Shown piece by piece: positions 19,160-26,653 of a stretch of 64,000 bases of DNA (its first letter is position 1; every line of letters starts with the position of its first letter). Both the position numbers and the translations under genes were made by a program. Origin of the DNA: Rhizobium sp. CCGE 510. GTDB taxonomy: Bacteria > Pseudomonadota > Alphaproteobacteria > Rhizobiales > Rhizobiaceae. Where the stretch lies: contig NZ_AEYF01000048.1 in assembly GCF_000292525.1 (NCBI RefSeq), forward strand, positions 62,001 through 126,000, written 5' to 3'. Below the pieces are notes generated by a model. That model made no database searches, was not told where the DNA came from, and worked only from the letters and a program-made list of their open reading frames with translations.

Positions 19160-19205
19160 TTCCAAGCACGTCGCGGCAGCGACGTATATTGCGCCCTCAA
19201 ACCGA
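19160..19205. other. oriT: Origin of transfer (oriT), Q/Ti type
   Basis: The gap between divergent traA and traC contains the perfect inverted repeat CGTCGC-N4-GCGACG (19169-19184), followed directly by TATATTGCGCCCT (19185-19197). Reverse-complemented, this reads AGGGCGCAATATACGTCGC, which closely matches the Ti plasmid oriT core, and the GCGCCCT block matches the RSF1010-type nick region. Position and sequence together make this the site TraA cuts. Confidence 0.88.
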
Positions 19206-19252
19206 TCGGACCGTAGGGCCGATGCCGCTTTTCCGGTTGCACAGTAGCGCAT

Positions 19253-19280
19253 TTTACTATTTTATTCTAGTTAGTATAAT
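19253..19280 (+). promoter_or_regulatory. Candidate promoter of traCDG
   Basis: TTTACT (19253-19258) and TATAAT (19275-19280) are separated by 16 bases, about 36 bases before the traC start. The traC gene also has a strong AAGGAG site (19305-19310). Confidence 0.6.
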
Positions 19281-19316
19281 CGCACCTTCGACATCAAAAC
19301 GGAAAAGGAGCCGGAC

Positions 19317-19604
19317 ATGGCCACCAAATCATCGATTTCCGATCTCGACGCCCAGATCGACAAGTTGCGCGAACGCAAACGCCTGCTGATCGTTAAATCG
19401 GCGGAGCGTTTTGCCCGCGCCGCAACGAAGTCCGGGCTGGCGGAAATGGAGATTGCCGACGACGAGGTCGATCGGATCGTCGAGGAGATCGCCGCGCGAT
19501 TTCGCAAAGGGGAAAAGAAAGGCGCCACTGGCCCCGCTTCTCAAACGCGTCGACCAGCAGATAGCGGCGCTGCAGCGCAGGAGCAGGTTCCAAATGACGG
19601 CTGA
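19317..19604 (+). CDS. traC: Conjugal transfer protein TraC
   Basis: This small 95-residue protein begins MATKSSISDLDAQIDKLRERKRLLIVKSAERF, the typical TraC pattern of a short N-terminal coiled coil. In Ti-type systems TraC and TraD are accessory relaxosome proteins acting at oriT with TraA. It is the first gene of a tight traC-traD-traG operon; its stop overlaps the traD start by 11 bases. A strong AAGGAG ribosome site precedes it. Confidence 0.88.
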   Translation: MATKSSISDLDAQIDKLRERKRLLIVKSAERFARAATKSGLAEMEIADDEVDRIVEEIAARFRKGEKKGATGPASQTRRPADSGAAAQEQVPNDG

Positions 19605-19833
19605 GCGCAAGCGCGACACGCGCGAGAAGATCCTGCTCGGAGGGATCGTCAGCAAAGCCGGGCTATCGAAGGCAGATCGGGCGTTCCTGCTCGGCGGCCT
19701 GATGGAGATGGCAAGGCTCGTCCCAGGCTCCATCGAGCATCGGCGGCTAGGCTATATCGGCAAAGAGGCTTTCAAGGCTCCCTCGCTAACGAACGGTTCA
19801 TCGCATCTCGAGGAGAAGGAAAGATGGGCCTAA
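19594..19833 (+). CDS. traD: Conjugal transfer protein TraD
   Basis: This 79-residue protein starts MTAERKRDTREKILLGGIVSKAGLSKAD, characteristic of the small TraD of Ti-type transfer regions (unrelated to F-plasmid TraD). I set the start at ATG 19594, which overlaps the end of traC in the usual way. The C-terminus overlaps the traG start by 10 bases. It probably assists oriT processing. Confidence 0.88.
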   Translation: MTAERKRDTREKILLGGIVSKAGLSKADRAFLLGGLMEMARLVPGSIEHRRLGYIGKEAFKAPSLTNGSSHLEEKERWA

Positions 19834-21743
19834 GAGGGAAACCGCATCCGAGCCTGTTACTTGTTTTGGTGCCTATAGCCGTCACCACCATCACAATCTA
19901 CATTGTTGGCTGGCGTTGGCCGGGGCTCGCCGCCGGCATGTCGGGAAAGACGGAATATTGGTTCCTGCGGGCAGCACCTGTGCCGCCTCTACTGTTCGGA
20001 CCTCTTGCCGGACTTCTGACAGTGTGGGCCTTGCCGCTGCATCGGCGAAGGCCGGTCGCTATGGCAAGTCTTTTCTGTTTTCTCGGCGTTGCCGCCTTCT
20101 ATGCGCTGCGCGAATTCGGCCGGCTTGCACCGCCAGTGCAGGCCCGGGTCGTTTCGTGGGATCGAGCGCTGTCCTATCTTGATATGGTCGCAGTCATCGC
20201 CGCCGTCGCCGGCTTCATGGCAGTGGCGGTGTCCGCCCGCATCTCCGTCGTCGTGCCAGATGAAATCAAACGTGCCCGGCGTGGAATATTTGGAGATGCC
20301 GATTGGTTGTCCATGGCGGCAGCGAGAAAACTGTTTCCGCCGGATGGGGAAATCGTGGTCGGTGAGCGCTATCGGGTCGACAAGGAAATCGTCCATGAGC
20401 TTCCCTTCGATGCAAACGATCGCAGCACATGGGGACAGGGCGGGAAGGCGCCATTGCTCACCTACAGACAGGACTTCGATTCCACCCATATGCTGTTTTT
20501 CGCGGGATCGGGCGGATACAAAACGACCAGCAACGTCGTGCCGACGGCGCTGCGTTATACCGGGCCCATGATCTGCCTCGATCCTTCCACTGAGGTCGCG
20601 CCCATGGTCCTCGAGCACCGCACCAATGCGCTCGGGCGGGAGGTCATGGTGCTCGATCCCACAAACCCAACCACGGGCTTCAACGTGCTCGACGGAATCG
20701 AGACGTCGAGCCAAAAGGAGGAGGATATTGTTGGCATCGCGCATATGCTGCTGTCGGAAAGCGTGCGCTTCGAATCCTCGACAGGCTCCTATTTCCAGAG
20801 CCAGGCGCACAATCTACTGACCGGGCTTCTGGCACACGTCATGCTGTCACCGGAATATGCCGGGCGGCGGAACCTGCGAAGCTTGCGGGAGATCGTTTCC
20901 GAGCCCGAGCCCTCGGTGCTCGCCATGCTGCGTGACATCCAGGAAAACTCGCAATCGGACTTCATCCGCGAAACGCTTGGCGTCTTCACCAACATGACCG
21001 AGCAGACCTTCAGCGGCGTCTATTCCACGGCATCGAAAGATACGCAGTGGCTCTCCCTCGACAATTATGCCGCTCTGGTCTGCGGCAAAACCTTCAAGTC
21101 GCGCGATATCGTCAGCGGCAGGAAAGACGTCTTTCTGAACATCCCGGCACCCATCCTGCGCTCCTATCCCGGAATCGGCCGCGTCATCATCGGTTCGCTG
21201 ATCAATGCCATGATGCAGGCCGACGGCGCCTTCCGGCGCCGGGCGCTGTTCATGTTGGATGAGGTCGATCTTCTTGGCTACATGCGCGTGCTGGAGGAAG
21301 CGCGAGACCGCGGCCGCAAGTATGGAATATCGATGATGATGATGTATCAATCGGTTGGCCAGCTGGAACGGCATTTCGGAAAAGACGGCGCGACCTCATG
21401 GATCGAGGGCTGCGCCTTCGCGAGCTATGCCGCGATCAAGGCGCTCGACACCGCCCGCTCCGTCTCGGCCCAATGCGGCGAGATGACCGTCGAGGTCAAA
21501 GGCAGTTCACGCAACCTCGGTTGGGACAACCGGACCGGTGGCACGCGGAAATCCGAGAGCATCAGTTTCCAGCGGCGGCCGCTGATCATGCCGCATGAAA
21601 TCACCCAGTCGATGCGCAAGGACGAGCAGATCATCGTCGTGCAGGGCCACAGCCCGATCCGCTGCGGACGCGCGATCTACTTCCGTCGCAAGGATATGGA
21701 TGCGGCCGCCAAGGCAAACCGCTTCGTCAAGTCGATTACTTGA
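19824..21743 (+). CDS. traG: Type IV coupling protein TraG (VirD4-like)
   Basis: This 639-residue membrane ATPase links the TraA relaxosome to the secretion channel. It has N-terminal membrane helices (about 10-30, 50-72, 78-96, 118-138), then a VirD4/TraG core with the family's variant Walker A GSGGYKTT (228-235) and Walker B ALFMLDEVDLLG. The C-terminus contains QSVGQLERHFGKDG and ends with a basic tail. It is the last gene of traCDG. Working with the virB operon further right, it would form a complete transfer apparatus. Confidence 0.95.
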   Translation: MGLRGKPHPSLLLVLVPIAVTTITIYIVGWRWPGLAAGMSGKTEYWFLRAAPVPPLLFGPLAGLLTVWALPLHRRRPVAMASLFCFLGVAAFYALREFGRLAPPVQARVVSWDRALSYLDMVAVIAAVAGFMAVAVSARISVVVPDEIKRARRGIFGDADWLSMAAARKLFPPDGEIVVGERYRVDKEIVHELPFDANDRSTWGQGGKAPLLTYRQDFDSTHMLFFAGSGGYKTTSNVVPTALRYTGPMICLDPSTEVAPMVLEHRTNALGREVMVLDPTNPTTGFNVLDGIETSSQKEEDIVGIAHMLLSESVRFESSTGSYFQSQAHNLLTGLLAHVMLSPEYAGRRNLRSLREIVSEPEPSVLAMLRDIQENSQSDFIRETLGVFTNMTEQTFSGVYSTASKDTQWLSLDNYAALVCGKTFKSRDIVSGRKDVFLNIPAPILRSYPGIGRVIIGSLINAMMQADGAFRRRALFMLDEVDLLGYMRVLEEARDRGRKYGISMMMMYQSVGQLERHFGKDGATSWIEGCAFASYAAIKALDTARSVSAQCGEMTVEVKGSSRNLGWDNRTGGTRKSESISFQRRPLIMPHEITQSMRKDEQIIVVQGHSPIRCGRAIYFRRKDMDAAAKANRFVKSIT

Positions 21744-21778
21744 GGATCAATGCGACACCGTACCCTTGTCGCCGCAGA

Positions 21779-22193
21779 TCAGCGGAATCGGCTGACTTCC
21801 GTGGCCGACTTGCGGCGGCTGATGAATTCGCGCAGCAGCGGCAGGAAGAAGGCCTTGCTGAAGCGGCCGGACGGCGGCTCGAGCTCGAGATAGAATGAAT
21901 TGCCGACGATGTCGGTGTTGAATTCATCGAAGATGATCCAAAGTCTGCGATCGGCATCGAAGGCCGGCGCGGCGCTTTTCGATCACAGGCACTTCTACAG
22001 CAAAGCGCGACGCCCCCGGCTGCTTGGTGGTGATGGGAAAGAAGAGAACCAGATCCCCGTCCGGCCGCGGCATTCTTACGCCGACCGCGACCGGCCGCTC
22101 CTTGCGCCCTTCCGTCTCTCCGCGCTCGGCCTCCCGCGCCCACAGGTAGGGATAGCGTATGACGCTTGCGGTCTGGATCAGATCATTGCTCAC
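21779..22193 (-). pseudogene. Putative toxin of a Phd-type pair, frameshifted
   Basis: The gene starts at GTG 22191-22193, overlapping the antitoxin stop. The first frame encodes SVIRYPYLWAREAERGETEG, RKERPVAVGVRM and DLVLFFPITTK, reminiscent of PemK/MazF-type growth inhibitors. It then breaks after EKRRAG. A second frame continues FDADRRLWIIFDEFNTDIVGN and so on to a stop at 21779. Removing one C in the GGCC near 21963 joins the two into an intact protein of about 137 residues. As read, the toxin would be truncated and probably inactive. The toxin family assignment is tentative. Confidence 0.65.
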
Positions 22194-22459
22194 TACCGAC
22201 TTGCCTCATCCTCACCAGCATAGGTCTCAACGGCGTTTTCGAATTCAGCGAAGAATTCATCCGGCATGGTCTCGATCGTGCCGGCGGATCGACGGTCGGA
22301 TTGTTTCATCAGCCGCTGATAATCCTCGATGTTAAGGAGGACGAGACGCGGCTTGTTACGCTGGGTGATGGTCACCGGATGGCGCAGGGCCTCCGCGATG
22401 ATGTCTCCGGATTTGCGGGAGAGATCGCTGGTAGAATAGGATCCGCTTGACCTGGGCAT
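22193..22459 (-). CDS. Phd/YefM-family antitoxin
   Basis: This 88-residue antitoxin has the Phd/YefM DNA-binding core (SYSTSDLSRKSGDIIAEALR, PVTITQRNKPRLVLLNIEDYQRLM), followed by an acidic C-terminal tail that would clamp the toxin. The start is ATG 22457-22459 with AGGACC upstream. It overlaps the downstream toxin gene by one base at the TAG/GTG junction, typical TA coupling. It should repress its own promoter, which lies in the AT-rich stretch around 22470-22510. Confidence 0.85.
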   Translation of the reverse strand: MPRSSGSYSTSDLSRKSGDIIAEALRHPVTITQRNKPRLVLLNIEDYQRLMKQSDRRSAGTIETMPDEFFAEFENAVETYAGEDEASR

Positions 22460-22607
22460 TGGTGGTCCTCTATTGCTGCATTTACTGTTATATACAGCAT
22501 TTCCAACAATGCTGCAAATCGCGTCTTTTGGCGGTTTCGCAGGAGGCTGCCATTCGAGAGGCGGCAGCCCGCCACCTCTCAGTATCTGAGCTGCTTTATG
22601 CAAAGGA

Positions 22608-23078
22608 TTAGATGGCGCGTACTGCGTGGACCGGAATTCCCGTTTCCTGCGTGATGTTCTTTATGATCGGCGCCAGCGAGCCGAGCTCCTCCTCGGACAG
22701 CGCGATCAGTTCCGGATAGTCGGCTTCGACACCGTCATCATCCGCCGCCACCACGATGATCCAGCTGCTGCCATTGATGCGGTATTCAAACGAGTCGAAA
22801 TCGAATTCGAGCGTACTCAGCAGATTGATGCTGAGTCGATTGAAAATCTCGGTCTCACCTTCAAGCCGATAGGCGGCGAACTCATCTTCGCCGGCGAAAA
22901 CGCTTCGCTCCAATTCCATGATGACCTGGATCCGCGCAATCGCCGCTTCAAGTCCTTCAACCAGACGATCATGAAGCTCTCGCGAGAATTCGCTGTCGCA
23001 GCCGAAGCGATCTGCGAGGACGACGAGCCGGAAGCCGGCAAGCTTGGTGTAGAGCATGAGGTTCTGATCGGTTTTCAT
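22608..23078 (-). CDS. Hypothetical protein, paralogue of the 42.9-kb gene
   Basis: I do not recognise a named family. This acidic protein of 156 residues starts MKTDQNLMLYTKLAGFRLVV and has FSRELHDRLVEGLEAAI, LEFDFDSFEYRINGSSW and LSEEELGSLAPIIKNITQETGIPV. The protein at 42860-43342 aligns along its whole length (LMLYARLAGFKLLV, LHDRLLAGLDGAI, YRVNGGEWHC, ELGPLAAIIRDIAWETGV). Each copy is followed at the same relative place by a 55-aa gene and DUF736, so this is one half of a duplicated module. It is preceded by one of four copies of a repeated leader. Confidence 0.72.
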   Translation of the reverse strand: MKTDQNLMLYTKLAGFRLVVLADRFGCDSEFSRELHDRLVEGLEAAIARIQVIMELERSVFAGEDEFAAYRLEGETEIFNRLSINLLSTLEFDFDSFEYRINGSSWIIVVAADDDGVEADYPELIALSEEELGSLAPIIKNITQETGIPVHAVRAI

Positions 23079-23125
23079 GATGTGATCTCCTTCGTTGATG
23101 ACGGAGATCGGCCACTCTGTAGCAA

Positions 23126-23231
23126 AGAGGGGTCAGGGACCGCGGAACGCGGCTCGCAAGCGGGGGAACCGATTTTTCTGAGAAGCGCAGCGGCGGAAAA
23201 ATTGGGGGAGACCGCGCCGTCCTTGACGCCG
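23126..23231 (-). repeat. Repeated GC-rich leader, copy A
   Basis: This copy has GAGGGGTCAGG, GGGGGAACCGATTTTTCTGAG, AAAATTGGGGGA and CCGTCCTTGACGCC in the same order as copies at 23621, 43391 and 44465. It lies upstream of the 156-aa gene, so on the minus strand it would be its 5' leader or promoter region. Confidence 0.7.
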
Positions 23232-23344
23232 GATTTGCTGGAGTAAAATAGGACGGAAGAAAGAGAAGAGACCCGCGGGCCCGGAGGGACCGCGACCGTT
23301 TCCGGCGCGAGCCGGCGGGAGTGTCGAGGGATGAAATCCCTGAC

Positions 23345-23377
23345 AGCCTGGCGGCCGGTCGATCCGGCCGCCAGGCT
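23345..23377 (-). terminator. Perfect 14-bp hairpin after the 55-aa gene
   Basis: AGCCTGGCGGCCGG, a TCGAT loop and CCGGCCGCCAGGCT form a perfect stem. It lies just beyond the stop of the leftward 55-aa gene. There is no long T-run, so it may be a structural or weak terminator element. A similar hairpin with the same ATCGA-type loop lies after the paralogous gene (44189-44213). Confidence 0.55.
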
Positions 23378-23394
23378 CGCGAATGCGGCAAGAA

Positions 23395-23414
23395 GCCTCC
23401 GTCAGAACGGAGGC
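23395..23414 (-). terminator. Terminator overlapping the 55-aa gene stop codon
   Basis: On the minus strand GCCTCCGT-TCTG-ACGGAGGC is followed by TTCTT. The TGA stop of the 55-aa gene is inside the hairpin. The paralogous gene has the same arrangement. Confidence 0.6.
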
Positions 23415-23569
23415 TCGGCGTCGATGCGGCCATCCTGTTCGGCCCAGATCACCTCGCGTTCGGCCAGCGCCAGTTCGAGCTCGCTCTCGATCTGGCGGCG
23501 CTCGGCAGGATCGGCATTCCGCAGCTCTGCGCCCAGCAGTTCGATGATTTCGTCGATGCAAGTGGTCAT
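23402..23569 (-). CDS. Conserved 55-aa acidic protein, copy 1
   Basis: This small helical, Glu-rich protein starts MTTCIDEIIELLGAELRNAD and ends DGRIDAEPPF. Its paralogue at 44242-44409 shares AELRNADP.ERRQIE.ELELALAEREV and the identical AEPPF end, which is strong evidence that it is translated. I chose ATG 23567-23569 because the paralogue starts at the equivalent place and GGAGAC lies upstream. The function is unknown; it sits between the paralogous 156-aa gene and DUF736. Confidence 0.72.
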   Translation of the reverse strand: MTTCIDEIIELLGAELRNADPAERRQIESELELALAEREVIWAEQDGRIDAEPPF

Positions 23570-23620
23570 TGTCGTCTCCTTGACGTTGTGAAAGACGAGC
23601 GTCCCGGTCATGGCGGGATG

Positions 23621-23737
23621 GAGGGGTCAAGGATTGCGGAGCAACCGGCGGAGCCGGCGAGTGGGGGAGCCGATTTTGTCGGAGCGGAGGGAACCGGAGC
23701 GGAGGCAAAATTGGGGGAACCGCTCGTCCTTGAGGCC
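23621..23737 (-). repeat. Repeated GC-rich leader, copy B
   Basis: This copy runs from GAGGGGTCAAGGATTGCG to CGTCCTTGAGGCC, with internal CGGCGGAGCCGGCGAG, GGGGGAGCCGATTTTGTC and AAAATTGGGGGAACCGC. It is nearly identical to copy D (44465-44582) and related to copies A and C. It lies upstream of the 55-aa gene. Confidence 0.78.
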
Positions 23738-23802
23738 TTCATTTCGCCATGGCACCCTCGGACGGACTGAGCACACTTCCCCTCTCGTATGGCACCAGAA
23801 AA

Positions 23803-23833
23803 GCCAGCAACGGGCTCGATGCCCGTTGTCGGC
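23803..23833 (-). terminator. Terminator after DUF736 copy 1
   Basis: The arms GCCAGCAACGGGC and GCCCGTTGTCGGC around TCGAT pair imperfectly. On the minus strand the hairpin is followed by TTTTC. The paralogous module has a stronger version at the same place. Confidence 0.65.
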
Positions 23834-23888
23834 TGTTCGTAGGGAAGAATGAGAGCCCCGCCCTGTGGCGGAGCTCCTTGGGCTGGGA

Positions 23889-24206
23889 TCAGGCCTCCCG
23901 CTTCGGGCGGTTCCAGATGAGGGCGTATTCCCCCTCCTTCTCGCTCGGCCAAAGTGCTGCGGTGATCGGGGCGTTGAAGCTCGGGTCGTCCAGCTTGACG
24001 GAGATGTATTCCTCGCCGTCGTTGGAGATTGCCTTCCAGCCTGCCCCGACCTCGACGCCGTTGCCGGCGGTGATGCGGAAGTCCGGGGCGTCGCGCGAGA
24101 CGCGTTCGATGGGGTTCAGGCGCGCCTTCATGCTGACGGTGAGCGTGCGGACGTTGCCGACGATGGAGTTGTTGCCGTTGGTGGTGAATTCGCCGATGAC
24201 TGCCAT
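23889..24206 (-). CDS. DUF736 family protein, copy 1
   Basis: This 105-residue protein belongs to DUF736, abundant on rhizobial plasmids. It starts MAVIGEFTTNGNNSIVGNVRT and contains ARLNPIERVSRDAPDF, GVEVGAGWKAISNDG and SVKLDDPSFNAPITAALWPSE. The function is unknown; it is probably a small soluble beta-rich protein. The start is set by ATG 24204-24206 with AAGGAAC upstream. A second copy (44730-45044) is about 70-75% identical by eye. Its leader carries a hairpin shared with ardC. Confidence 0.92.
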   Translation of the reverse strand: MAVIGEFTTNGNNSIVGNVRTLTVSMKARLNPIERVSRDAPDFRITAGNGVEVGAGWKAISNDGEEYISVKLDDPSFNAPITAALWPSEKEGEYALIWNRPKREA

Positions 24207-24500
24207 GATTTCGTTCCTTCCAGTTTGTTCGAGCCGCGCCCATCGCGGCCTCGATGGCGGTGTATGGACCGGCGGCGATCGACACCGCACCTTCGGGCCG
24301 GAACGAAGTGGAGGGCGGCCGGGAGCGGCTTTCTTGGGTCGCGAGGAATGCGAACGCAGTTCGCAGGGGAAGAAAGTTGCGGAAGGCCGTTGCGGGATGT
24401 CTATCGAGACGAACGGCGTCCTTCGGTCACACCAGATCCATCGAGGGCTGCGTGGGTGCGCCACGGCTTCAGAGGGGAAAGGCGTCGATCATGGCCGGAG
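24207..24500 (-). repeat. DUF736 leader repeat with GCCGCG/CGCGGC hairpin, copy 1
   Basis: The 290 bases upstream of DUF736 copy 1 match 47322-47600 in blocks: GCGGCCTCGATGGCGGTGTA, CGGTCACACCAGATCCATCG and GGGTGCGCC. Close to the start codon, GCCGCG-CCCAT-CGCGGC (24233-24249) forms a perfect hairpin, which is also present before ardC (49511-49527). On the minus strand this is the 5' leader or promoter region of DUF736. Confidence 0.75.
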
Positions 24501-24857
24501 TTTCAGCAGCGCGCTGAACGGCGAAAACAACAGCCTTGGCGTCATAGATATGAGCACTTCGGCCCGCGACATCGGTTCGCCAATTTTGTCGAGAGCTCGG
24601 CCGGCGTCCCCGTCCGTCTCATGTCTGCGATGACATCGCCAGTCGAAGCAGATTGATGGTCGCATCCAATTGAGGTGGTCCTCGAGCGCGCGGGCAACCC
24701 AATCGCCGGCCGGCCCCCTGCTCCGGTAGCGGTCGGGCCTGCGGCACTGAAAGGTTAGCCTTCGGGCGTCGGCCATTACTGGGCCGTGTAGAACGAAGGA
24801 CGCAGCTTTCGTGACGACGGTGTGCCAGATCAGTTTGGTCGAGCTTCTAAAGTGCAT
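24489..24857 (-). other. Weak reading frame after the HNH-like gene
   Basis: A 122-codon frame starts at ATG inside the end of the HNH-like gene (AATGCACTTTAG) and contains RRLTFQCRRPDRYRSR and CFDWRCHRRHETD, which loosely suggest a zinc ribbon. Its second part overlaps the DUF736 leader repeat and looks non-coding. It may be a decayed gene. I would not annotate it as functional. Confidence 0.25.
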
Positions 24858-25104
24858 TCCTGATCGGAAACATGTCTTCCCCGTAGTGGTGAAGTCTCGT
24901 GTGATGCCGTCGGCATAACCACCGCACCCTTAAAGGCTCGTCGTATTGATCATGATGGGCATCGACCGCTTCGACCCCGCAAACCTCACACGTCTGCTTT
25001 TCCAGCTCGCCTGCCTTCACGGCTCGTTGCACAGCGAGGTGAGCATCGTATTTGCCCGGATTGGCACGACGCCAATTCGCTTGCCGGGTATCGGTCTTCA
25101 GCAT
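24847..25104 (-). CDS. Small HNH-like zinc-binding protein
   Basis: This protein of about 85 residues from ATG 25102-25104 carries CEVCGVEAVDAHHDQYDEPLRVRWLCRRHHTRLHHY. The CxxC...HH...C..HH spacing matches the HNH/zinc-finger treble-clef found in phage and plasmid proteins. The N-terminal region has NWRRANPGKYDAHLAVQRAVKAGEL, typical of this family. It may bind or cut DNA, but the fold is too short to be a confident nuclease. A longer form from 25275 is possible but its extra residues look non-coding. Confidence 0.68.
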   Translation of the reverse strand: MLKTDTRQANWRRANPGKYDAHLAVQRAVKAGELEKQTCEVCGVEAVDAHHDQYDEPLRVRWLCRRHHTRLHHYGEDMFPIRNAL

Positions 25105-25408
25105 CGCCGCATCCTGCCTTACATAAGTCTGCGCTCTCGCCTGAGCTGTATCATGATTTCGCGTTTTGTTCCTTGGCTTTTGTCGCAGAACTCCCGACTT
25201 TCGCCGCAGCGCTACTCGCGGTTGGAACAAAGCTCCATATTGCCGCCGCCAGATTTTCGATCTGATGACTCCCAATTATCATGCTGATGACTTCTAATTA
25301 TCATGATCGCTAGCGCCGAAACTTCAGGGTTGGAGAGTACCGTAGAGCAGAGTTCCGACAAGCGCCCCTTATACTAACGAATTTTCTATAGTATAATCCG
25401 CCGCACCT

Positions 25409-26653
25409 ATGATACGCCTTCCTATGCGGCTTGATCAGCTTTGCAGGCAAGCGAGGGACAATGTGCGACAGTTTTTGATTGGCAACCAGGCGTTCGATGA
25501 AAGCTCCCCAGACTTTCAGGCGCATCTCGAACGCGCCTACGAACAGAAGCTCAGACCACTTTGCAGGTGTAGGGAAGCACCGGTACCGATGTATATCGCC
25601 CGGATGGATGGCCAGTTCCTGATCAAACGGATGCCGCTTTCAGGACGAGATCACGATCCCGGATGCCCATCCTACGAACCGCCATATGAGCTGTCGGGTC
25701 TTGGTCCATTGATCGGCAATGCCATCCAGATCGACGCAGCGACGGGCGCGGCTGTGCTGAAACTCGATTTCTCGCTGTCGAAACGAGGGAACCGATCGGC
25801 TTCAGCCTCGTCCTCGGAGCCGTCGGAAACGGTGCGAAGCAACCCCAAAAAGTTGTCGCTCAAGGCCATGCTCCATTATCTCTGGGAGACAGGGGAACTG
25901 ACTGAGTGGACGTCACTCTGGGCCGGGAGACGCGGCTGGGGGCGCGTCCGCAGCAGCCTGCTGAGCGCCGCGCGACAGATGATTGTCCGTGGCGGTCCGC
26001 TGAGCGACATCCTTTTCGTCCCGGAGGTGTTTCATCAGGAGGACAAGGAAGGGATTTCCGCCAGGCGCGCAGCGATGTTGGCCGGCGCCCAGGCAACCGC
26101 TCCCGGTCCACGGAAACTGATGATGACCGTCGGAGAGGTGAAGGAGTTTGCGTCGGCACGCGACGGCCAGAAGTTACTGGTGCGCCACCTGCCCTTCCCG
26201 TTCATGCTCGATGAGGGTGCGTGGAAGCGGTTGAACGCCCGGTATGAAACCGAACTGGAGCTGTGGCGATCCAACGAGGAGTTTCATCTTGTCGTCATCG
26301 CCACGTTCGGCATTTCCGGAGCGGGGATCGCTTCGGTCGAGGAAATGGCGCTGACGGTAGTCAACGAGAACTGGATCCCGTTCGAAACCATCCATGAACA
26401 GCGCCTCCTGGAGCGGCTCTCCAGCCTGAAGCGAAGGAGCGTCAAAGGACTGCGGTTCGATCTTTCGCGCGACCAGCCGATTGCCTCCGCGACCTTACCG
26501 GAGGCACGGCCAGCGCCGATCGCCATGTTCATTGTTCCGACAACGGCCGACGAAGCCTATGAGGTTGCCCTGAATGAGATGATCGCCGCGAGAGCCGAGA
26601 TGACGCCGTGGATCTGGCGTGTGGCCGACGGCGAAATGCCGCGGCTGCCATGA
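25409..26653 (+). CDS. DUF1173 family protein
   Basis: This 414-residue protein matches the DUF1173 pattern known from rhizobial plasmids. Near the N-terminus it has LRPLCRCREAPVPMYIARMDGQFLIKRMPLSGRDHDPGCPSYEPP, with cysteines and histidines that could bind zinc. The middle contains LSLKAMLHYLWETGELTEW. The function is not known; it is commonly found near conjugation genes. It is alone in its transcription unit, divergent from the HNH-like gene, with an AT-rich promoter region at 25370-25400. Confidence 0.88.
   Translation: MIRLPMRLDQLCRQARDNVRQFLIGNQAFDESSPDFQAHLERAYEQKLRPLCRCREAPVPMYIARMDGQFLIKRMPLSGRDHDPGCPSYEPPYELSGLGPLIGNAIQIDAATGAAVLKLDFSLSKRGNRSASASSSEPSETVRSNPKKLSLKAMLHYLWETGELTEWTSLWAGRRGWGRVRSSLLSAARQMIVRGGPLSDILFVPEVFHQEDKEGISARRAAMLAGAQATAPGPRKLMMTVGEVKEFASARDGQKLLVRHLPFPFMLDEGAWKRLNARYETELELWRSNEEFHLVVIATFGISGAGIASVEEMALTVVNENWIPFETIHEQRLLERLSSLKRRSVKGLRFDLSRDQPIASATLPEARPAPIAMFIVPTTADEAYEVALNEMIAARAEMTPWIWRVADGEMPRLP

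Noticed and set aside
24200..24285. Possible conserved leader peptide (YTAIEAAMGAAR-type) before DUF736 and ardC
   Set aside because: Differences between copies fall in all codon positions, and conservation is better explained by the hairpin than by a peptide.
23749..24656. Plus-strand frames of 294 and 263 codons over DUF736 copy 1
   Set aside because: They are antisense to DUF736, whose paralogue confirms the minus-strand coding.
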